This document shows positions 1 to 12,329 of a stretch of 64,000 bases of DNA, in pieces. Numbering within the stretch: the first letter of the stretch is position 1; each line of letters opens with the position of its first letter. A model generated the notes under the pieces. The model had not been told where the DNA came from and did not search any database. It was given only the letters and a program-made list of their open reading frames with translations. Source of the stretch: Diphasiastrum complanatum (lineage: Eukaryota; Streptophyta; Lycopodiopsida; Lycopodiales; Lycopodiaceae); NCBI GenBank assembly GCA_029204225.1, contig CM055113.1:2748081-2812080 (forward strand), written 5' to 3'. Position numbers and translations under genes: made by a program.

Positions 1-130
1 CATTGACATGGAAAATTAAGCCGAAAGTCCAGAAAGCGGATGATGATTCATCAACAACAGATCATACTTGTGATCGATCAGAAAAAGCTTTGGGAGAAAC
101 ATATGCCATGTCTCCATCCACACAATGCTT

Positions 131-843
131 CATGACCCCCTAGGGGCTGATGAACAATTCATCATGTTTCAAAGCCCTAAGCCTTTTATTATCAACTCTC
201 TTGGAACTCACAACTTTATTGTAACTTTTTCATTAGATTTTTAGTAAAACCATTCAATATTTGAAACGGAATTGCTAGCCTAATTGATTCTCTTCCAAGA
301 TCTCAAAGAACCTGATAGACAAAGTCTTACAAAGCTAGTTATGAAAAAACTACCAGTTAGCATGCATACACACACAAAGGACTCCAAAGAAAAAATCATC
401 ATGTTAATAACAGAAGTATGTAAGATACATACAAACAAAGATGCCCATTCTACTTGGGCTAGCCATATGGCTACAAACAATTAATTGTTCATGACCCCCT
501 AGGGGCTGATGAACAATTCATCATGTTTCAAAGCCCTAAGCCTTTTATTACCAACTCTCCTGGAACTCACAACTTTATTGTAACTTTTTCATTAGATTTT
601 TAGTAAAACCATTCAATATTTGAAACGGAATTGCTAGCCTAATTGATTCTCTTCCAAGATCTCATAGATCCTGATAGACAAAGTCTTACAAAGCTAGTTA
701 TGAAAAAACAACCAGTTAGCATGCATACACACACAAAGGACTCCAAAGAAAAAATCATCATGTTAATAACAGAAGTATGTAAGATATATACAAACAAAGA
801 TGCCCATTCTACATGGGCTAGCCATATGGCTACAAACAATTAA
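131..843. repeat. Tandem duplication, about 359-bp unit, two copies
   Basis: Copy 1 starts at 131 and copy 2 at 490, both with the same word (catgaccccctaggggctga). The copies differ at only a few bases, so the duplication is recent. Each copy holds a short open frame of 66 codons on both strands, but I recognise no protein and think these are chance frames. Each unit ends in the same gctagccatatggctac stretch. Confidence 0.9.
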
Positions 844-1690
844 AAACGCCTATTGAGGCACGTAGGCCTCTATGTGGCAGATTGCTCACAATGAATACTT
901 CATGGATAAGAGTTATCAGCCCGAGACATGTACATAAGAGTAAATTGAATTTTATGTTTCAATGGTGTCTATTTCACACAACCTCTAAAGAATTTTTGTA
1001 TTCCCTATGATTCTCACTTATATAAGCCATGAGAATGTAGAAAATCAATCTTTTGAGAATGGTTTTCATATTTGAGATGCGATATCCAAACGTTCTTTGT
1101 TTCAAAGTTTTCACTTGCTTAATATATTTGCAAAGAAGCTCACTAGACACTCTAGTCACAAAATACCCGTAACAAAAATCACTCCTTGAAACAAAAGAGT
1201 CAACCAGTTTATCATTGTCAAATATATCTAACCATTGTATTTTAGCTTGATCTCCAAACCATTGTAAAGAAACTCACTTGTTTTATGAGCAAGATTGTAA
1301 TTTGCAACTTGTTGAGTTGACAACCCAAATAGTTGATGGAGAGATACATAAATGTGTGAAATTTTTGCTAGCAAGCCACATACGAAAATGACAAGAAACA
1401 TCTAAAATAAATTCCAAATACCAAACCAAATAACAAGAAAGATGTTTTAATAATATTGGGTAGTTGGTGATGTATGTACAATACTTATATATTAACAAAA
1501 GAGCCAAGAGTGAGTGAAGTTTGAATCTTGTCACTACATTGCAATCTATTACCATAAAAACATAAAGCCTTAATTTTCTGTTTTAGAATAGCCACAATTT
1601 CTAAATTATTTACAAGGCTACACCATGACGATTGTGCATACTACAAACCCAAGCGACATCATTTCCTTGCTCATATTTGATTTTATATAA
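844..1690. other. AT-rich non-coding stretch with one half of a dispersed repeat
   Basis: I see no convincing gene. Bases about 1409-1552 are clearly related to about 4546-4690. Both contain an 'aaccaaataacaa..agatgtttt' block, then 'ccaagagtgagtgaagtt', then 'tcttgtcac.acattgcaat'. This is an old dispersed repeat of unknown class, in the same orientation in both places. Confidence 0.5.
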
Positions 1691-1699
1691 ATCAAATAG

Positions 1700-2226
1700 C
1701 TAGAGAATTTTTGAATTCTGGACTTTGATAAGCCATTTTGTTGCTGCCTTTTTGGGTTCGTTAGAATCTACTTCACCTTTGGGCACTCCCATGTTACTGT
1801 CCACTACACCCAATGTCATTTGGTCAAAAGCCCCATAATCTAGGCCATAAATTATCATTCTATCCAAGTATGGGATCTTATTACCTAACCCTTTTGCCTC
1901 ATGGGCACTATTACCTTGATCAAAAAAGCCATGACCTTCATGCTCCGTTTCAATATAGGAGTTGTGCAAATTCAATGGTTATAGTCAATGCAATGCCCTC
2001 TTGTCCCTTTACCTTTTGAAAACCATCTTTGTGCTCGCACATGAGGTGAAATTGCACCCTCTTCATTCCAAGAAAAAAATTTGTTACCATTGTCCCAACT
2101 CAAAAATGAACTTTTAGGGGTGCGCTCATGCTTGGCTGAAAGCCGAGCTCCTGCCACGATCTCAAATTCAAGATCTTTGATCTCGAAGTGGGTGCAGTGG
2201 CAAGATCTGGAAATTCTCATGTGCAA
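1700..2226 (-). other. Unrecognised open-frame stretch, possibly an old coding fragment
   Basis: Two adjoining minus-strand open frames (2226-1972 and 1975-1700, different phases) give non-repetitive, mixed-composition protein, for example a GLGNKIPYLDRM stretch and a SFLSWDNGNKFFSWNEE stretch. I recognise no family. The 5' end of the first frame overlaps the first unit of the 123-bp tandem repeat. It could be a broken gene or transposon fragment, or chance. Confidence 0.25.
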
Positions 2227-2663
2227 ATAATTTTAGCACGCTCTATGGATGGTAGATATTAAGACTCCAGCTCTAAGATGTACTTCCTCTTTATGATCTT
2301 TGATCTCGAAGTGGGTGCAGTGGCAAGATCTGGAAATTCTCATGTGCAAATAATTTTAGCACGCTCTATGTATGGTAGATATTAAGACTCCAGCTCTAAG
2401 ATGTACTTCCTCTTTATGATCTTTGATCTCGAAGTGGGTGCAGTGGCAAGATCTGGAAATTCTCATGTGCAAATAATTTTAGCACGCTCTATGGATGGTA
2501 GATATTAAGACTCCAGCTCTAAGATGTACTTCCTCTTTATGATCTTTGATCTCGAAGTGGGTGCAGTGGCAAGATCTGGAAATTCTCATGTGCAAATAAT
2601 TTTAGCACGCTCTATGGATGGTAGATATTAAGACTCCAGCTCTAAGATGTACTTCCTCTTTAT
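2172..2663. repeat. Tandem repeat, 123-bp unit, four copies
   Basis: Units start at 2172, 2295, 2418 and 2541 with 'gatctttgatctcgaagtgg' and run to 2663, an exact 123-bp period. The copies are almost identical; the only difference I noticed is a G to T in copy 2 (ctatgtatgg against ctatggatgg). 123 is a multiple of 3, but the unit has no long open frame on the plus strand. The array is a recent local minisatellite expansion. Confidence 0.95.
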
Positions 2664-2887
2664 GATTGACAAGCTGATGTGCAACCTAGTTTCTATGTTG
2701 CTTGTTTTAGTTCATTTTTTGATTGCCTAGTTTATACATCCATTGTTCACTCAATTGATGGATCGCATATCACCTTAACTGACTGATCGCTACTTATTCT
2801 GAAAAGTGTTTAAACGGAGCTGTGTTTTTCTTGACACATTTCAGAATAAGTCTTAAGAGGATAGAAGCATAAAATATACATCTGCAG

Positions 2888-3411
2888 CCATTGGCTTGTA
2901 TAACATGCTTCCTTCTTTTTGCATAATGGAGCAAGATGAGGATTTCGGTGAATATCATTACTCAAAACAGACCTCAATCTCTACAAAGACATCTGAATTC
3001 ATAACTTATGCTCATTACTTGCGAGATGAGATCGAAGTTGATAACCAAGTTGATGCAAAAACACTACGAATGGTCGACAATCTCAACTGGCGGCTTGATC
3101 CGAGCTGTGAGTGAAAGTTGAGGTCTCTCCTTTTTACTACATGTGGCTGAAATATGCACTTCTGGCCTATCATTGTGATGCAGCAATTCCAGAGCTAATT
3201 AGTGCTATATCTCTATACAGTCCCCTACATGTGGCTGAGTTATGCACTAATTCTGGCGTATCATTATGATACAGCAATTCCAGAATAAAGTGTTATATCT
3301 CTATACAGTCCACGTTTGGTAGACGTAGTAAAGGAGAAGCCCAGATGGAATGCAACAAATTTCTTCAAGTCAATTCACCCTAACATTCCCTATTTGCGTC
3401 AACTGCCATGA
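2888..3411 (+). pseudogene. Unrecognised plus-strand gene remnant with an internal 88-bp duplication
   Basis: From 2888 (just after a tctgcag acceptor-like site) a frame codes for a mixed, acidic protein with segments such as EFITYAHYLRDEIEVDNQ and KTLRMVDNLNWRLDP. It ends at a stop at 3112, next to a donor-like GTGAGT at 3107. One frame over, coding-like sequence resumes (WLKYALLAYHCDAAIPEL, 3138-3225). An 88-bp tandem duplication (3138-3225 and 3226-3313) then throws the frame out. After the second copy a further coding-like stretch (KPRWNATNFFKSIHPN) runs to a stop at 3409-3411. I do not recognise the family. The frame changes suggest a pseudogene, but a real exon-intron structure at 3107 cannot be excluded. 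Confidence 0.4.
3138..3313. repeat. Tandem duplication, 88-bp unit, two diverged copies
   Basis: Both copies start with 'tacatgtggctga' (3138 and 3226) and end with 'atatctctatacagtcc'. They differ by several substitutions and small gaps, so the duplication is older than the 123-bp array nearby. 88 is not a multiple of 3, so it breaks the reading frame of the gene remnant that contains it. Confidence 0.85.
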
Positions 3412-3899
3412 AGCTGGGGTGCCTTATTTTTCCCCAAGCACTGGCGTAAATTTTATAATATATCAGTATGAGATACGCTGTAAATGCTAAAGACAATCCT
3501 GTGCAGATTCCAAGATCTAGAACAAATGGCTGGCAAGGATATTGGAAAAAATTTCAAATAGACATGTACTTCTGAGGTTATGTACCGTCTGATTCAGTTT
3601 TTGTACCTTATCACCATTTGGAACTATTCAAGAGGCGTGTGCAATTATTTTGATGATCCAGTGTGTCATATCTTACGAGAGTTAGTTATTTGTTTCTGCG
3701 CGAAATATATTACCCTCGCATTCAGCCTAGAGTGCACATATTACGGTCTTTTTAATTTACTCTTACAGTGTACTCTTATCTAGTTTGGTGCTTAGCCTAC
3801 ACATAGTGTACCTTTCTTTAGCCGATAGGATGCAGAAGTGATGATCATTATAGTATAGTTATTCTTTTTCTACTGGCTAGTATTTATGACCTGAGGTTG

Positions 3900-4019
3900 T
3901 ATGTAGAAATGTGTCTCTGGCAGAATCTGATAGGGATGGATTGAAATTGGCCAACCAACAATTGTCTAAGAAAGTTTTGCAGCCTCAGCTGGTCATAGAA
4001 AGAACTGGAGGCATGGAGT
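3900..4019 (+). other. Possible exon fragment, unrecognised
   Basis: A short plus-strand frame after a tctctggcag acceptor-like site (ends near 3931) reads SDRDGLKLANQQLSKKVLQ and continues to a TAG at about 4018. Composition looks like protein, and it lies about 500 bp downstream of the gene remnant at 2888-3411, on the same strand, so it might be another piece of that gene. Only about 30 codons long; chance is possible. Confidence 0.2.
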
Positions 4020-5890
4020 AGTTGTATTATATTAGTTATATCACAGTTGCACTTTTTCCAACAATGACAAAAGGCTACAAGATTGGCCCTCACACTTCTT
4101 TACGAAGGGATGATTCAAAAGTCCATGTGTTGTAGGCCGCATCCTTTAGGCATATTCAAAATGATAAACTGTCATTGCACATGATCGCATAAAGTCATAG
4201 CTCTTCAATCTAACTACCTCACAAGCATCGATGCAACTGTTGGTTAAGATGCAGTTCCGAACCTATCGATGGTGCTTCAATCATTGAAAGCTTAGGAGCA
4301 AACTCTACGGATTAGATCTCATCACAATCAACAAAGACTTCAAGAATAAAGAATGCAAGATAAAGGTATAGCATCTGCTTTGGTGCCCTCAAGTGTAGCA
4401 ACAGTTGGAACCAGTTCGTCGCCATTAGGAAACTTGATGATGTGGATTTTTTTTGAAAATGATGATGTGGAATTTTCTCCTTTCAAAGAACTTTAAAATG
4501 GGTATTAGCTAGACATAAACATAAAAAGATACCTACACACATTATTACATACATTGAACCAAATAACATAAAGATGTTTCAAAGGCATTTCAATTGGCTG
4601 ATAACATATGAACAATATCTGTAGATGAGGGAAAAATCCAAGAGTGAGTGAAGTTCGGATCTTGTCACCACATTGCAATTTGTGCTCGATATGTGAAAGT
4701 ACTGTACTTTAGGACCATAAATGGATCTACAAAAGATCCACAAGAGTGATTGGATGCTTGCTTAACAATCTATCAAAAAACTAGACACAAAAAAGTTGAT
4801 CTAGATTGGCAGTTTGACAAACAACAAGCATATCAACATTGGAATCCGAGCCAACATGTGTGTACTACAAACTGTAGTATGGCCTTCAAGCTGAGAAACA
4901 AGTAGAAATTGATTTGGTTGCATTTGGATCACAAAAACTCAATGTACATAGTGGAGTGGCTGAGATTGCCAATGAGCTACAAAAATATTCTATCTTCTCA
5001 CTATGGGAGCTTGGAATGCATAGCAAATTCGACTTCCTTCTTGAAGTTAGGTGGATTTCCAGCATGCAATAAGGAAGTTAACTCACTCTTCTTGCCCTAA
5101 AATGAAACCCTAGCCTAGATCCTAGAGTTATGCTTGGTAGGTAGCTAGTTGGTCAAATTTTCACCTTAAACTTAGGTGTAGGTCCTATAAAGTAGGGATG
5201 ACCACCAAATAGACATGACCAACTCTCTTGACTTGACCTAACCTACATTAGGAGTGGTTTGCCATGTGGCATGTTGGCCTTACATGTGTGGAACCCAATT
5301 ATACACAATATTTACAATGTTCTAAATGGCTAGATTTGCCAAATTGGACTATTTTTCACTCCTCAAATCTGGCTTTGGAAATAATAATGTATCTATATAC
5401 AATTCTAAGACCTGATCTTAACATCAGAAATGAATCATATTCAGGTTTAGAAGATGACTAATCAGCTCCCAAAGATGATGATATGATCTATCACCATATC
5501 CAAGATAGAGCTTCTTTGATCTTGATCTGCTCCAAGATGAATTGAAGAGTCTATGATTCTTCCTTGCACCTTTGCACTTGATTTCTTCCATGTTGAGTGA
5601 AGATGCATGAACTTGAAACTTGATCCTCCTTGATCTTGATGCTTCTCTTTGAAGGAAATCTGATGTCTCCATGTCTTGTGAAAATCACATTGATCAAGAA
5701 CACAAAACATGTACTTGCTACTATTCCCAAGATTGATCATGCTAGAATGACTAGTCCACAAACCATCAAAAGTAAGCATGATTTTCCTAATCTTGTAATT
5801 ACAAGTGATCTTGAACTTCATGAGGCTACATACTTGCTTATGGATATAAGTGTCCTTCAAGGATGTTTCACTTATTTTCATAAGAAGCTA
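4020..5890. other. No gene seen; second half of the dispersed repeat
   Basis: AT-rich sequence with scattered short frames. Bases 4546-4690 are the partner of the repeat at 1409-1552. The longest frame (5881-5462, minus, 139 codons) has no recognisable motif. Nothing else can be supported. Confidence 0.4.
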
Positions 5891-5898
5891 GGTTGATT

Positions 5899-6357
5899 TG
5901 ATATACGCTCGAGCGCTCATAGACACCGAGACGATAGCTTATCAGAGACAGACATAATATATGCTTTTATGCATTGATCATTTCTTCCTTTCAGATTGAT
6001 TGTCAGAATAAGCTCATAGTTGTTACAGATTGTGGTTAACTTTGTGAGCTCGCGGTTTCGTCTGCTATTGTCTTGTGCTCACCAGCATCATTTGGCTTGT
6101 ATTTTTATACATTCAATCTAAATAAATTACTGTCTGGTTTCGCGTCAGTATTGCATGCTTTCTGCTCTCTGTCTGACTCTCTTATTACTATGTCTGACTG
6201 TATGCTCTTCCACTTCTGCATAAACGCAATTAAGCTCTATTTTGTGTTCGCCTACTGTTGTAATAGTGCATGCACCGAGGGAATCAGTCGACCACTACTT
6301 TCATGCGGTAATAGGATCGTTCCAATCTGATTGTTCATCCATTCATATTCCACGACA
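5899..6357 (+). repeat. Probable 5' LTR of copia-1 (left end uncertain)
   Basis: The right edge is set by a tRNA-primer-like site starting at 6358 and by the ...acgaca ending at 6357. The left edge is a guess (a TG at 5899), since no second LTR is present in the window to define it. The stretch is non-coding. Confidence 0.35.
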
Positions 6358-6370
6358 TGGTATTAGAGCC
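6358..6370 (+). promoter_or_regulatory. Primer binding site of copia-1
   Basis: TGGTATTAGAGCC directly after the LTR end resembles the initiator-Met tRNA 3' end complement used by most plant LTR elements (consensus TGGTATCAGAGC), with one C to T change. Confidence 0.7.
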
Positions 6371-6602
6371 ATCAGAGTGTTAATATCAGAGCTATTTTCA
6401 TAGCTTGATAAGCTTCTCATAGAACCTGGTTCTATCATCTGATAGAATAATCGTTTTCTTGTTCTGTAAATTGCATTAGATTTTCACTCTTAAGTCACTG
6501 ATAATAATCACTATCACTTATCTTCCACATGGTTTCCAGGCGAAAGCTAGTCTCATCGTGGCCAAGCTTGATGGATCCAACTACCATCTATGAAAATTTA
6601 AG

Positions 6603-7196
6603 ATGAAAACTGTGCTAATAGCTATGGAATTGTACGATGTTGTCACTGGTGCAGAGGCAAAATCCAAAGCAGACGACGCTACAATCTCCCGATGGAAGCT
6701 AAAGGATGGGAAGGCCTTCGCGCTGATCATCATCAACTCAGACACACAAATCGGCCATGTGTTTGAAGCTCAAACCTCCAAGGAAGTTTGGGACATCTTG
6801 AGCACTCTATACGAAGTGTGCAATGTAGCTTCTAAGATATATCTCAGGAGAAAATTCTTCTCCCTCAAGATGACAACTGGTGATTCCCTACAGAATCATA
6901 TCAACCAGTTCAAGAACCTGCTACAACAAATGGCTGCTATCGGATCTGTCATAGAAGACGTAGTAATGACACTGCTTTCAAGCTTGCCAATGTCATATGC
7001 TAACTGGGTGATGATGATCACCACACACCTAGAGTTGACTCTATTACGAGTTAGTATGATGCTGCCACAAGAAGAGACAAGAAGGAACGAACCCTCCAGT
7101 TCCTCTACTATCGACTCTCACGCTTTATACACCAACAAGAATTCGAACAAGCAGAAGAAGAGAGGCTCAAAGCCACAGAAGCTGACACACAACTAA
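6603..7196 (+). pseudogene. gag: Copia-1 Gag fragment
   Basis: The 197-codon frame matches the copia-type Gag (UBN2/RVT-associated) layout. It has a W-K-DGKAFALIIINS helix region, a SKEVWDILSTLYE motif (residues about 55-75), a KIYLRRKFFSLKM stretch, and a basic C-terminus rich in Asn, Lys and Ser. The true N-terminus lies upstream of the TGA near 6591, so the first Met here is internal. The frame closes at 7196, just before the zinc knuckle, which is in another frame. In an active element this protein forms the capsid-like particle. Confidence 0.8.
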
Positions 7197-7396
7197 GAAG
7201 AAGTTGTTCTGTAGATACTGCAAACGAACCAACCACGAGATTCAAGATTGTCGTATACTACAAGCCAAGAACAACAACAACAAATGACAATCGAATTAGA
7301 TGGCAAATGCAGCTACAGAAGCATCTTAGCCGAATCAAGAAGTGGATCACGATGCATTCATGACAGGCCATCAAGAAGCATCAGACGACAACTCCC

Positions 7397-7980
7397 GATT
7401 TCTTGATTCTGGAGCCACTCATCATATGATCAGCCATATCGACTGTTTCGAATTTTACATGCCTTACAGTACCAAGAAGTTTGTTCACCTGGGCGACAAT
7501 AGCACATAAGCTATCAGAGGCGAAGGTACAGTAAGATTAAGCTTTGCAAATGATCAATCCAAACTACTTTCAAATGTCCTTCATGTACCAAATCTTTCTA
7601 CAAACTTGCTCTTTGTTAGCAGGATTATAGATTTAGGACACAAGGTAGAATTCGAATCAAATCAATGTAAGGTAGTTGATAGGACATGCAAGATCCTAGC
7701 ACTTGGAAAGAGGCATGGATACTTGTACAAATTAAGTCATTGCTTTTCTGCCTTTTGTCAGACTCTCAGTACTTCTATACAAATCAATAAAAATTTACTT
7801 TGGAGACTTGGTCACTTGAATCATTCTTCTATACAACATATGTCTAAGCAATCTATTGTACTTGATCTCGACTATCCAGATCAGAAATTCGAATTACCTG
7901 TCTGTCAAGATTGTATAGTTGGTAAAAAGGCCAGAAAACCTTTTAGATCAGCCATCAGCACCTTGCTAGAGGATTGTTAG
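7397..7980 (+). pseudogene. pol: Copia-1 protease and GAG-pre-integrase fragment
   Basis: The stretch opens with FLDSGATHHM, the aspartic protease active site (D-S-G). A stop follows near 7507. The open frame from 7606 then carries LWRLGHLNHSSI..M and a C-x-x-C pair (VCQDCIVGKK), typical of the GAG-pre-integrase domain with its zinc-binding cysteines. The integrase catalytic core should follow, but only its first few residues (near 7980-8010) are left before a deletion. Confidence 0.8.
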
Positions 7981-8010
7981 ATATTGTACATGCCAATATT
8001 TGTGACCCAA

Positions 8011-8290
8011 TGAGCCTCAAGTTCCATTGTGCGACAATCGACAACTATTCGACAACGAATCAATGGAAGACTTTGTTATTACTCGACACCGACCCAACAG
8101 ATTTTATTCAGCAAGGATACTATCTTATTTACTTCAAAGGCAAGGGAAAAATTCCATTCAAACATTCGACACCATTTGCCATGGTCACCGACTCGACAAT
8201 TTGAGCCTCAAGTTCCATCGTGCGACAATCGACAACTATTCGACAATGAATCAGAGGAAGACGTTGTTGTTACTCAGCAACAACTTGACC
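8011..8290 (+). repeat. Diverged direct duplication inside copia-1
   Basis: Bases from 8011 (tgagcctcaagttccattgt) recur at 8202 with about 85 bases of close similarity, a 191-bp offset. The duplicate sits where the integrase core is missing, so the deletion and the duplication may be parts of one repair event. Confidence 0.7.
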
Positions 8291-8690
8291 AAGGAATGGA
8301 TCATCAACCGACGCGACCTCCAAGAAAATCTAACCGAGTGTGCACACATCCCACAAGGTATATTAATGAGTCTGCATGTCTTTTACTTCAAGAACCGACT
8401 ACTGTCGATGAGGCACTTAGCCAACCAAACTCCAATCTCTGGAGAGAAGAGATGGACAGAAAGTAATCCTCTCTGATCAAGAACCAGAAATGGTCATTAG
8501 TCAAACTACCTGCTGGTAGCAATCTTATCGATTGCAAATGGGTCTTTAAGATCAGGTATAAAGTTGATGGGAGTATTGATCGAAGGAAGGCCCGACTAGT
8601 AGCCAAAGGATTCTCTCAGATCCCAAACATCGACTACAATGAGACTTTTAGTCTAGTAGTCAAAAATTCATTAAAACATGTAGAATAAAT

Positions 8691-9770
8691 GTTATATCTT
8701 TGATGACTATAGGAAGAAATGACTATTGGTAAGTGAGCATAAATGTTACACTCACAAATAAAAAAACTTTTCGTGCACACTAGCTTCAAACCTTATTAGA
8801 CTTCCCTACTACTGCGTTTTGATTGTGAGAATATGGAAATCACTAAAATTTCACATCATGTGATGCAATGTGAGCAATAGGTAAGTCTTTTTTATGCTTA
8901 GAATTTTAGAGCTTTTTAAAAAAAAAATTGTGTCAATAGACCTAGTTTGGATGTCATAAACTCCATTTTCTTTGATTTAAAAAGACTACGACAACTTCCT
9001 AATCTCGTAGCTTAATGAATCTTAAGAACAATTGCAACATTTTTCTTGTTAGATCAACTCTTGATACCACATTTGCATACTCTTTTGAGAGTCCTTGTTG
9101 AACATATCCCAAATCACCAATTTGTGAGAAATCAGAAAACAATACATTAGATTAGCAAATATTATTTGACCTAGTGCTTTCTTGACCTGACTAAGCCTTA
9201 AGCTATTTGGTTTTTCAATTTTGTTGGTTCCTCTTTGGTGATCATTCAAGCAAGGAAAGAGAAGTGGAATATTGGGTATATATAGGACAAAATTATTGGC
9301 TTTCTAAAATCACAATATTAGTGCACAAGACAAGGAAAAAAAGGGGGGGGGGGGGGGGTTTAGTGCATTGTCATTGTTTTTGTACGAGGAGACGAATCTG
9401 TTGGTTTAAAACATACGGTAACTATGTTGAGGTATTAATTTTTGTACATATGTCAATGTCAAGTCCAAAAAGAGAGGTTGGCTTGGTAGTTATTAATCTC
9501 ATACACATCACTGGCAAAATTTATTCGCCTCTGTATATAAGTCGTGAGGCTAAATCCTACAAGTGTGATATAAATAAATCCACATGCAGCAAACAATTTT
9601 TAACATTTGACACAACTGTTTAGAACAACTTTCAAGATGATTCATTACTAATACATTTTGTTAGTACTTTCCACATCTATTTCTTCCATTTTGGCCTTTG
9701 AAGAGCTATCAAAGAATACTCAAAGTGTGAAGATGGTTGGAAAATTTATTAACTTTGCATTCACACAAAT
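8691..9770. other. No gene seen; contains a 16-base G run
   Basis: AT-rich sequence with no recognisable protein. A run of 16 G lies at 9343-9358, preceded by an A-rich stretch. The plus-strand frame over it is only an effect of the homopolymer. Confidence 0.5.
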
Positions 9771-9774
9771 TCAC

Positions 9775-10130
9775 CATATTATACATGAGCCAAAACAAGG
9801 ATAGTTGTGCATAGTCTACATCAAATTCCCCTCATCGTGAAATCCCTTTGTGATCTGCATGGTCTTGAAATATCGATCAATGAAATCCTTGCCCAAGAAC
9901 TTAAGCTCTTCTATCAAGGGAGCCATATACACATCCATATTTTTGGCCTTGTACTTCCTTGGAATATACTCCAAGGAGGAATGTTATGATTCACCAGGAC
10001 AACATGCTAAGTAGACCATGATGTGGAGCACAATCCAAATGGATTCACACCATCCATCACCAATCCTAGATGTAGATGTCGAGGCTCATCCCTAAACTCA
10101 TGCCACGTATTGTTGGAAAAAGTCTCAAAG
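9775..10130 (-). pseudogene. tnp2: CACTA (En/Spm) transposase tnp2 remnant
   Basis: Read on the minus strand from about 10130 down, the translation gives HLHLGLVMDGVNPFG, then NIPPW, then KAKNMDVYMAPLIEELK. These are three conserved blocks of the tnp2 transposase of plant CACTA elements, in the right order and roughly the right spacing. At least two stops and a frameshift interrupt them, and the region after the third block is compressed. I found no CACTA terminal repeats near it, so this is an old internal fragment. Confidence 0.65.
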
Positions 10131-12329
10131 GTCACATGACTAAATGGATAAAAAAGCAAGCTCCTTGCATGGTACTTTCATTGCTTACTTCTTGTCCGAT
10201 ACTGGATTCGGATACATTCAATAGATCTTGCATTTGTCCTTCATATCTATGTCATCAAAAGAATAAATGTAGATCCACTTCCCCACACCATAACACTACA
10301 TTTTGTCAACAAATCTCTCTATTGGTGGTACAATATGAAGAGCCAATAACTCAACCAGTACTAGCTAGCTATGTGGAAGACTAGACAAAAATGTCCAGTG
10401 CATCAATTTTAATCAACCTCATTGCCTTTGAGACTTTGATATTTCAAATTTCAAATTTCATTCAGAAAAGAGTAAACGTATGGCTTTGCCTTCCATCAAT
10501 CCATTGCAAAATTAAGCCAACATATGAGTTTAAACTACACTATTTAATTACTGTGATTTATTTTGACGGTTTCATTTTCTTTGTCCATGTCGACTCTTGC
10601 AAACTCTATCATGCATTTATGAAGCAAAGTTTTCCATTGGCTCTTCTAAATAGATGCAATATATTCCAGCTATTTGGCAGAAAGGACATTCAACATAAGT
10701 TTCTTTTTCTATGCAATAAAGCTCCCTTGTAGCAAATGTGGTTGTCTCTTCTAGATTGTTATACATAGCGAAGTGATTATCCTACTTGGCCTGTACCATA
10801 AGGCGAGTTGACTTATCACTCAACAATTGAATATTATTCCGATAGGCTACTACCATTCCCTCATGGAGAATCTATGGAAAGAACCATTGACTCAAAAATT
10901 GCATCAAGAGATTATTTAAAGTAAGCCTTCTTTTGTAATATTCTCCAACTCGATGAAATACTTATCAATGTGATATAAGAGTAATAATTTTCTGTCTAAA
11001 CCCATCTCATATAGAACTGTTCCATGTAGAATCTAGACCCCTTGTGGAGTAAAACCTTCAAAACTGCCACAATAAGGTTTGTATAACCAACATCATGTAA
11101 CAGAATCGATGGATTCAAACTAAACTTCAGTGCTCCTAAAGTCATCTGAGTGTTTCAATGAATAAGTATGCTATTTGTCATAGCCATAGGAAAAGTTCTT
11201 TATCAGTCAATTGTAAATGCATTCATGTTTCAAGGCTCAAGCATGCAAATAATATAAAATTACCTAGCCATAGACCTAAAATACTTGGTCAATAGTTTAG
11301 AGCTTACAATCTGAAGTATAATAATTTGAGCAAGCTTATCCTATTCTCCACAGGCAAGCACCCTTAGTCTCTATCGCCTAAATCTGTAACGCACTTTAAT
11401 GTTCACCTCAACAAAGAAAGAAGAAAACAAGGAGATCATAAACTATACTATTATAGTCTCAAGAGTTAAATAGGATAGAAATATTTACTAAATCTCATGA
11501 TGCCAAGCTTAGAACTCTCAATTATAGTAGATCAAGTAAAAACAGTTTTCTCCAAGAATCAAAGCCCAAGGCAATCTCTCAATAATGGAGTGTCTCTTGC
11601 TCAGAAAACTTACATTCAGAAAGAGAGGTTACACAGACCTAAGGACTTTGGCCAGCTTACAGTCAGTGGTAAGCAAATGATAGTACTGATCGTATTATCA
11701 TCAAGTTAAGTGCTTGCATTCATCTGAGCAATTATATGCATAGAAGAAAAGGTTGCCATGAATATTGAAATCTGAAATATTGGCATTCCAAGCACACTTA
11801 CACCAAATCTTGATTCTTTGCATTTTGAGTCTAATTAGAATTGCTGTAAAACAATTCTGGATTCAAACTCAACTTCAATGTGTCAGACATTTTGAAAATC
11901 TCCCATTTCTGGGTTTAGAGATTTGTTACAAGTTTTTTATTTGTCTGGCTGAGCTCAATTCAATCCTACATTTTCTTTTTTATCAATTCAAATTCACTTG
12001 AATCTCGATACAAATCTCCTGGGGACATTGATCCCAAGGGACAAGTCCATTATGATGAATGTTGCCAAGATCTCAACCTGAGAATGTCTTGTTTTGCTTT
12101 GTAAAAGGCCAGGATATCTGCATCTGTACTTGCATTGCCGGTAAGCATAAGGGGCTCCCTCTTCGAAGAACCTTGCATAACACAGGGGGATGCATGTTCC
12201 TTAATACCTATCCCAGGCAAAAAAATTTCTCTAGTTTCCTCTGCTACAGAAAAAAAAAAAATTCAACCAATTAATGAAGAAGCTGAACGAGCCAAAAATG
12301 AAAGCATGAAACAGAACAGGACTTTAGAC
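10131..12329. other. No gene seen
   Basis: Scattered short frames without recognisable motifs. The upstream part (10130-10390) may be more of the CACTA remnant. Near 11936-11941 the minus strand reads AATAAA, a possible poly(A) signal about 390 bases after the kinesin stop codon; this is weak evidence. Confidence 0.4.

Larger units (their letters stand above)
6540..8690 (+). mobile_element. Copia-1: truncated Ty1/copia retrotransposon remnant
   Basis: Pieces follow copia order on the plus strand. Gag is at 6540-7196 (a LDGSNY start motif, a TGA in place of an expected Trp codon near 6591, then a 197-codon open frame). A CCHC zinc knuckle (CRYCKRTNHEIQDC) follows in another frame near 7210. 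The protease active site DSGATHHM is near 7405. The GAG-pre-integrase domain is at 7600-7980. Nearly all of the integrase is missing. The first part of the RT (WKWVF..KVDGSIDRRKARLVAKGF type motifs) is at 8380-8690, ending abruptly. No 3' LTR was found. The element is dead: several stops, frameshifts and large deletions. RT catalytic motifs and RNase H are absent. Confidence 0.85.

Noticed and set aside
5462-5881. Minus-strand 139-codon open frame
   Set aside because: No motif, odd composition, no splice or start context. It is probably chance in an AT-rich region.
9343-9358. G16 run as a regulatory G-quadruplex
   Set aside because: A homopolymer in non-coding sequence; may be real, but nothing ties it to a gene.
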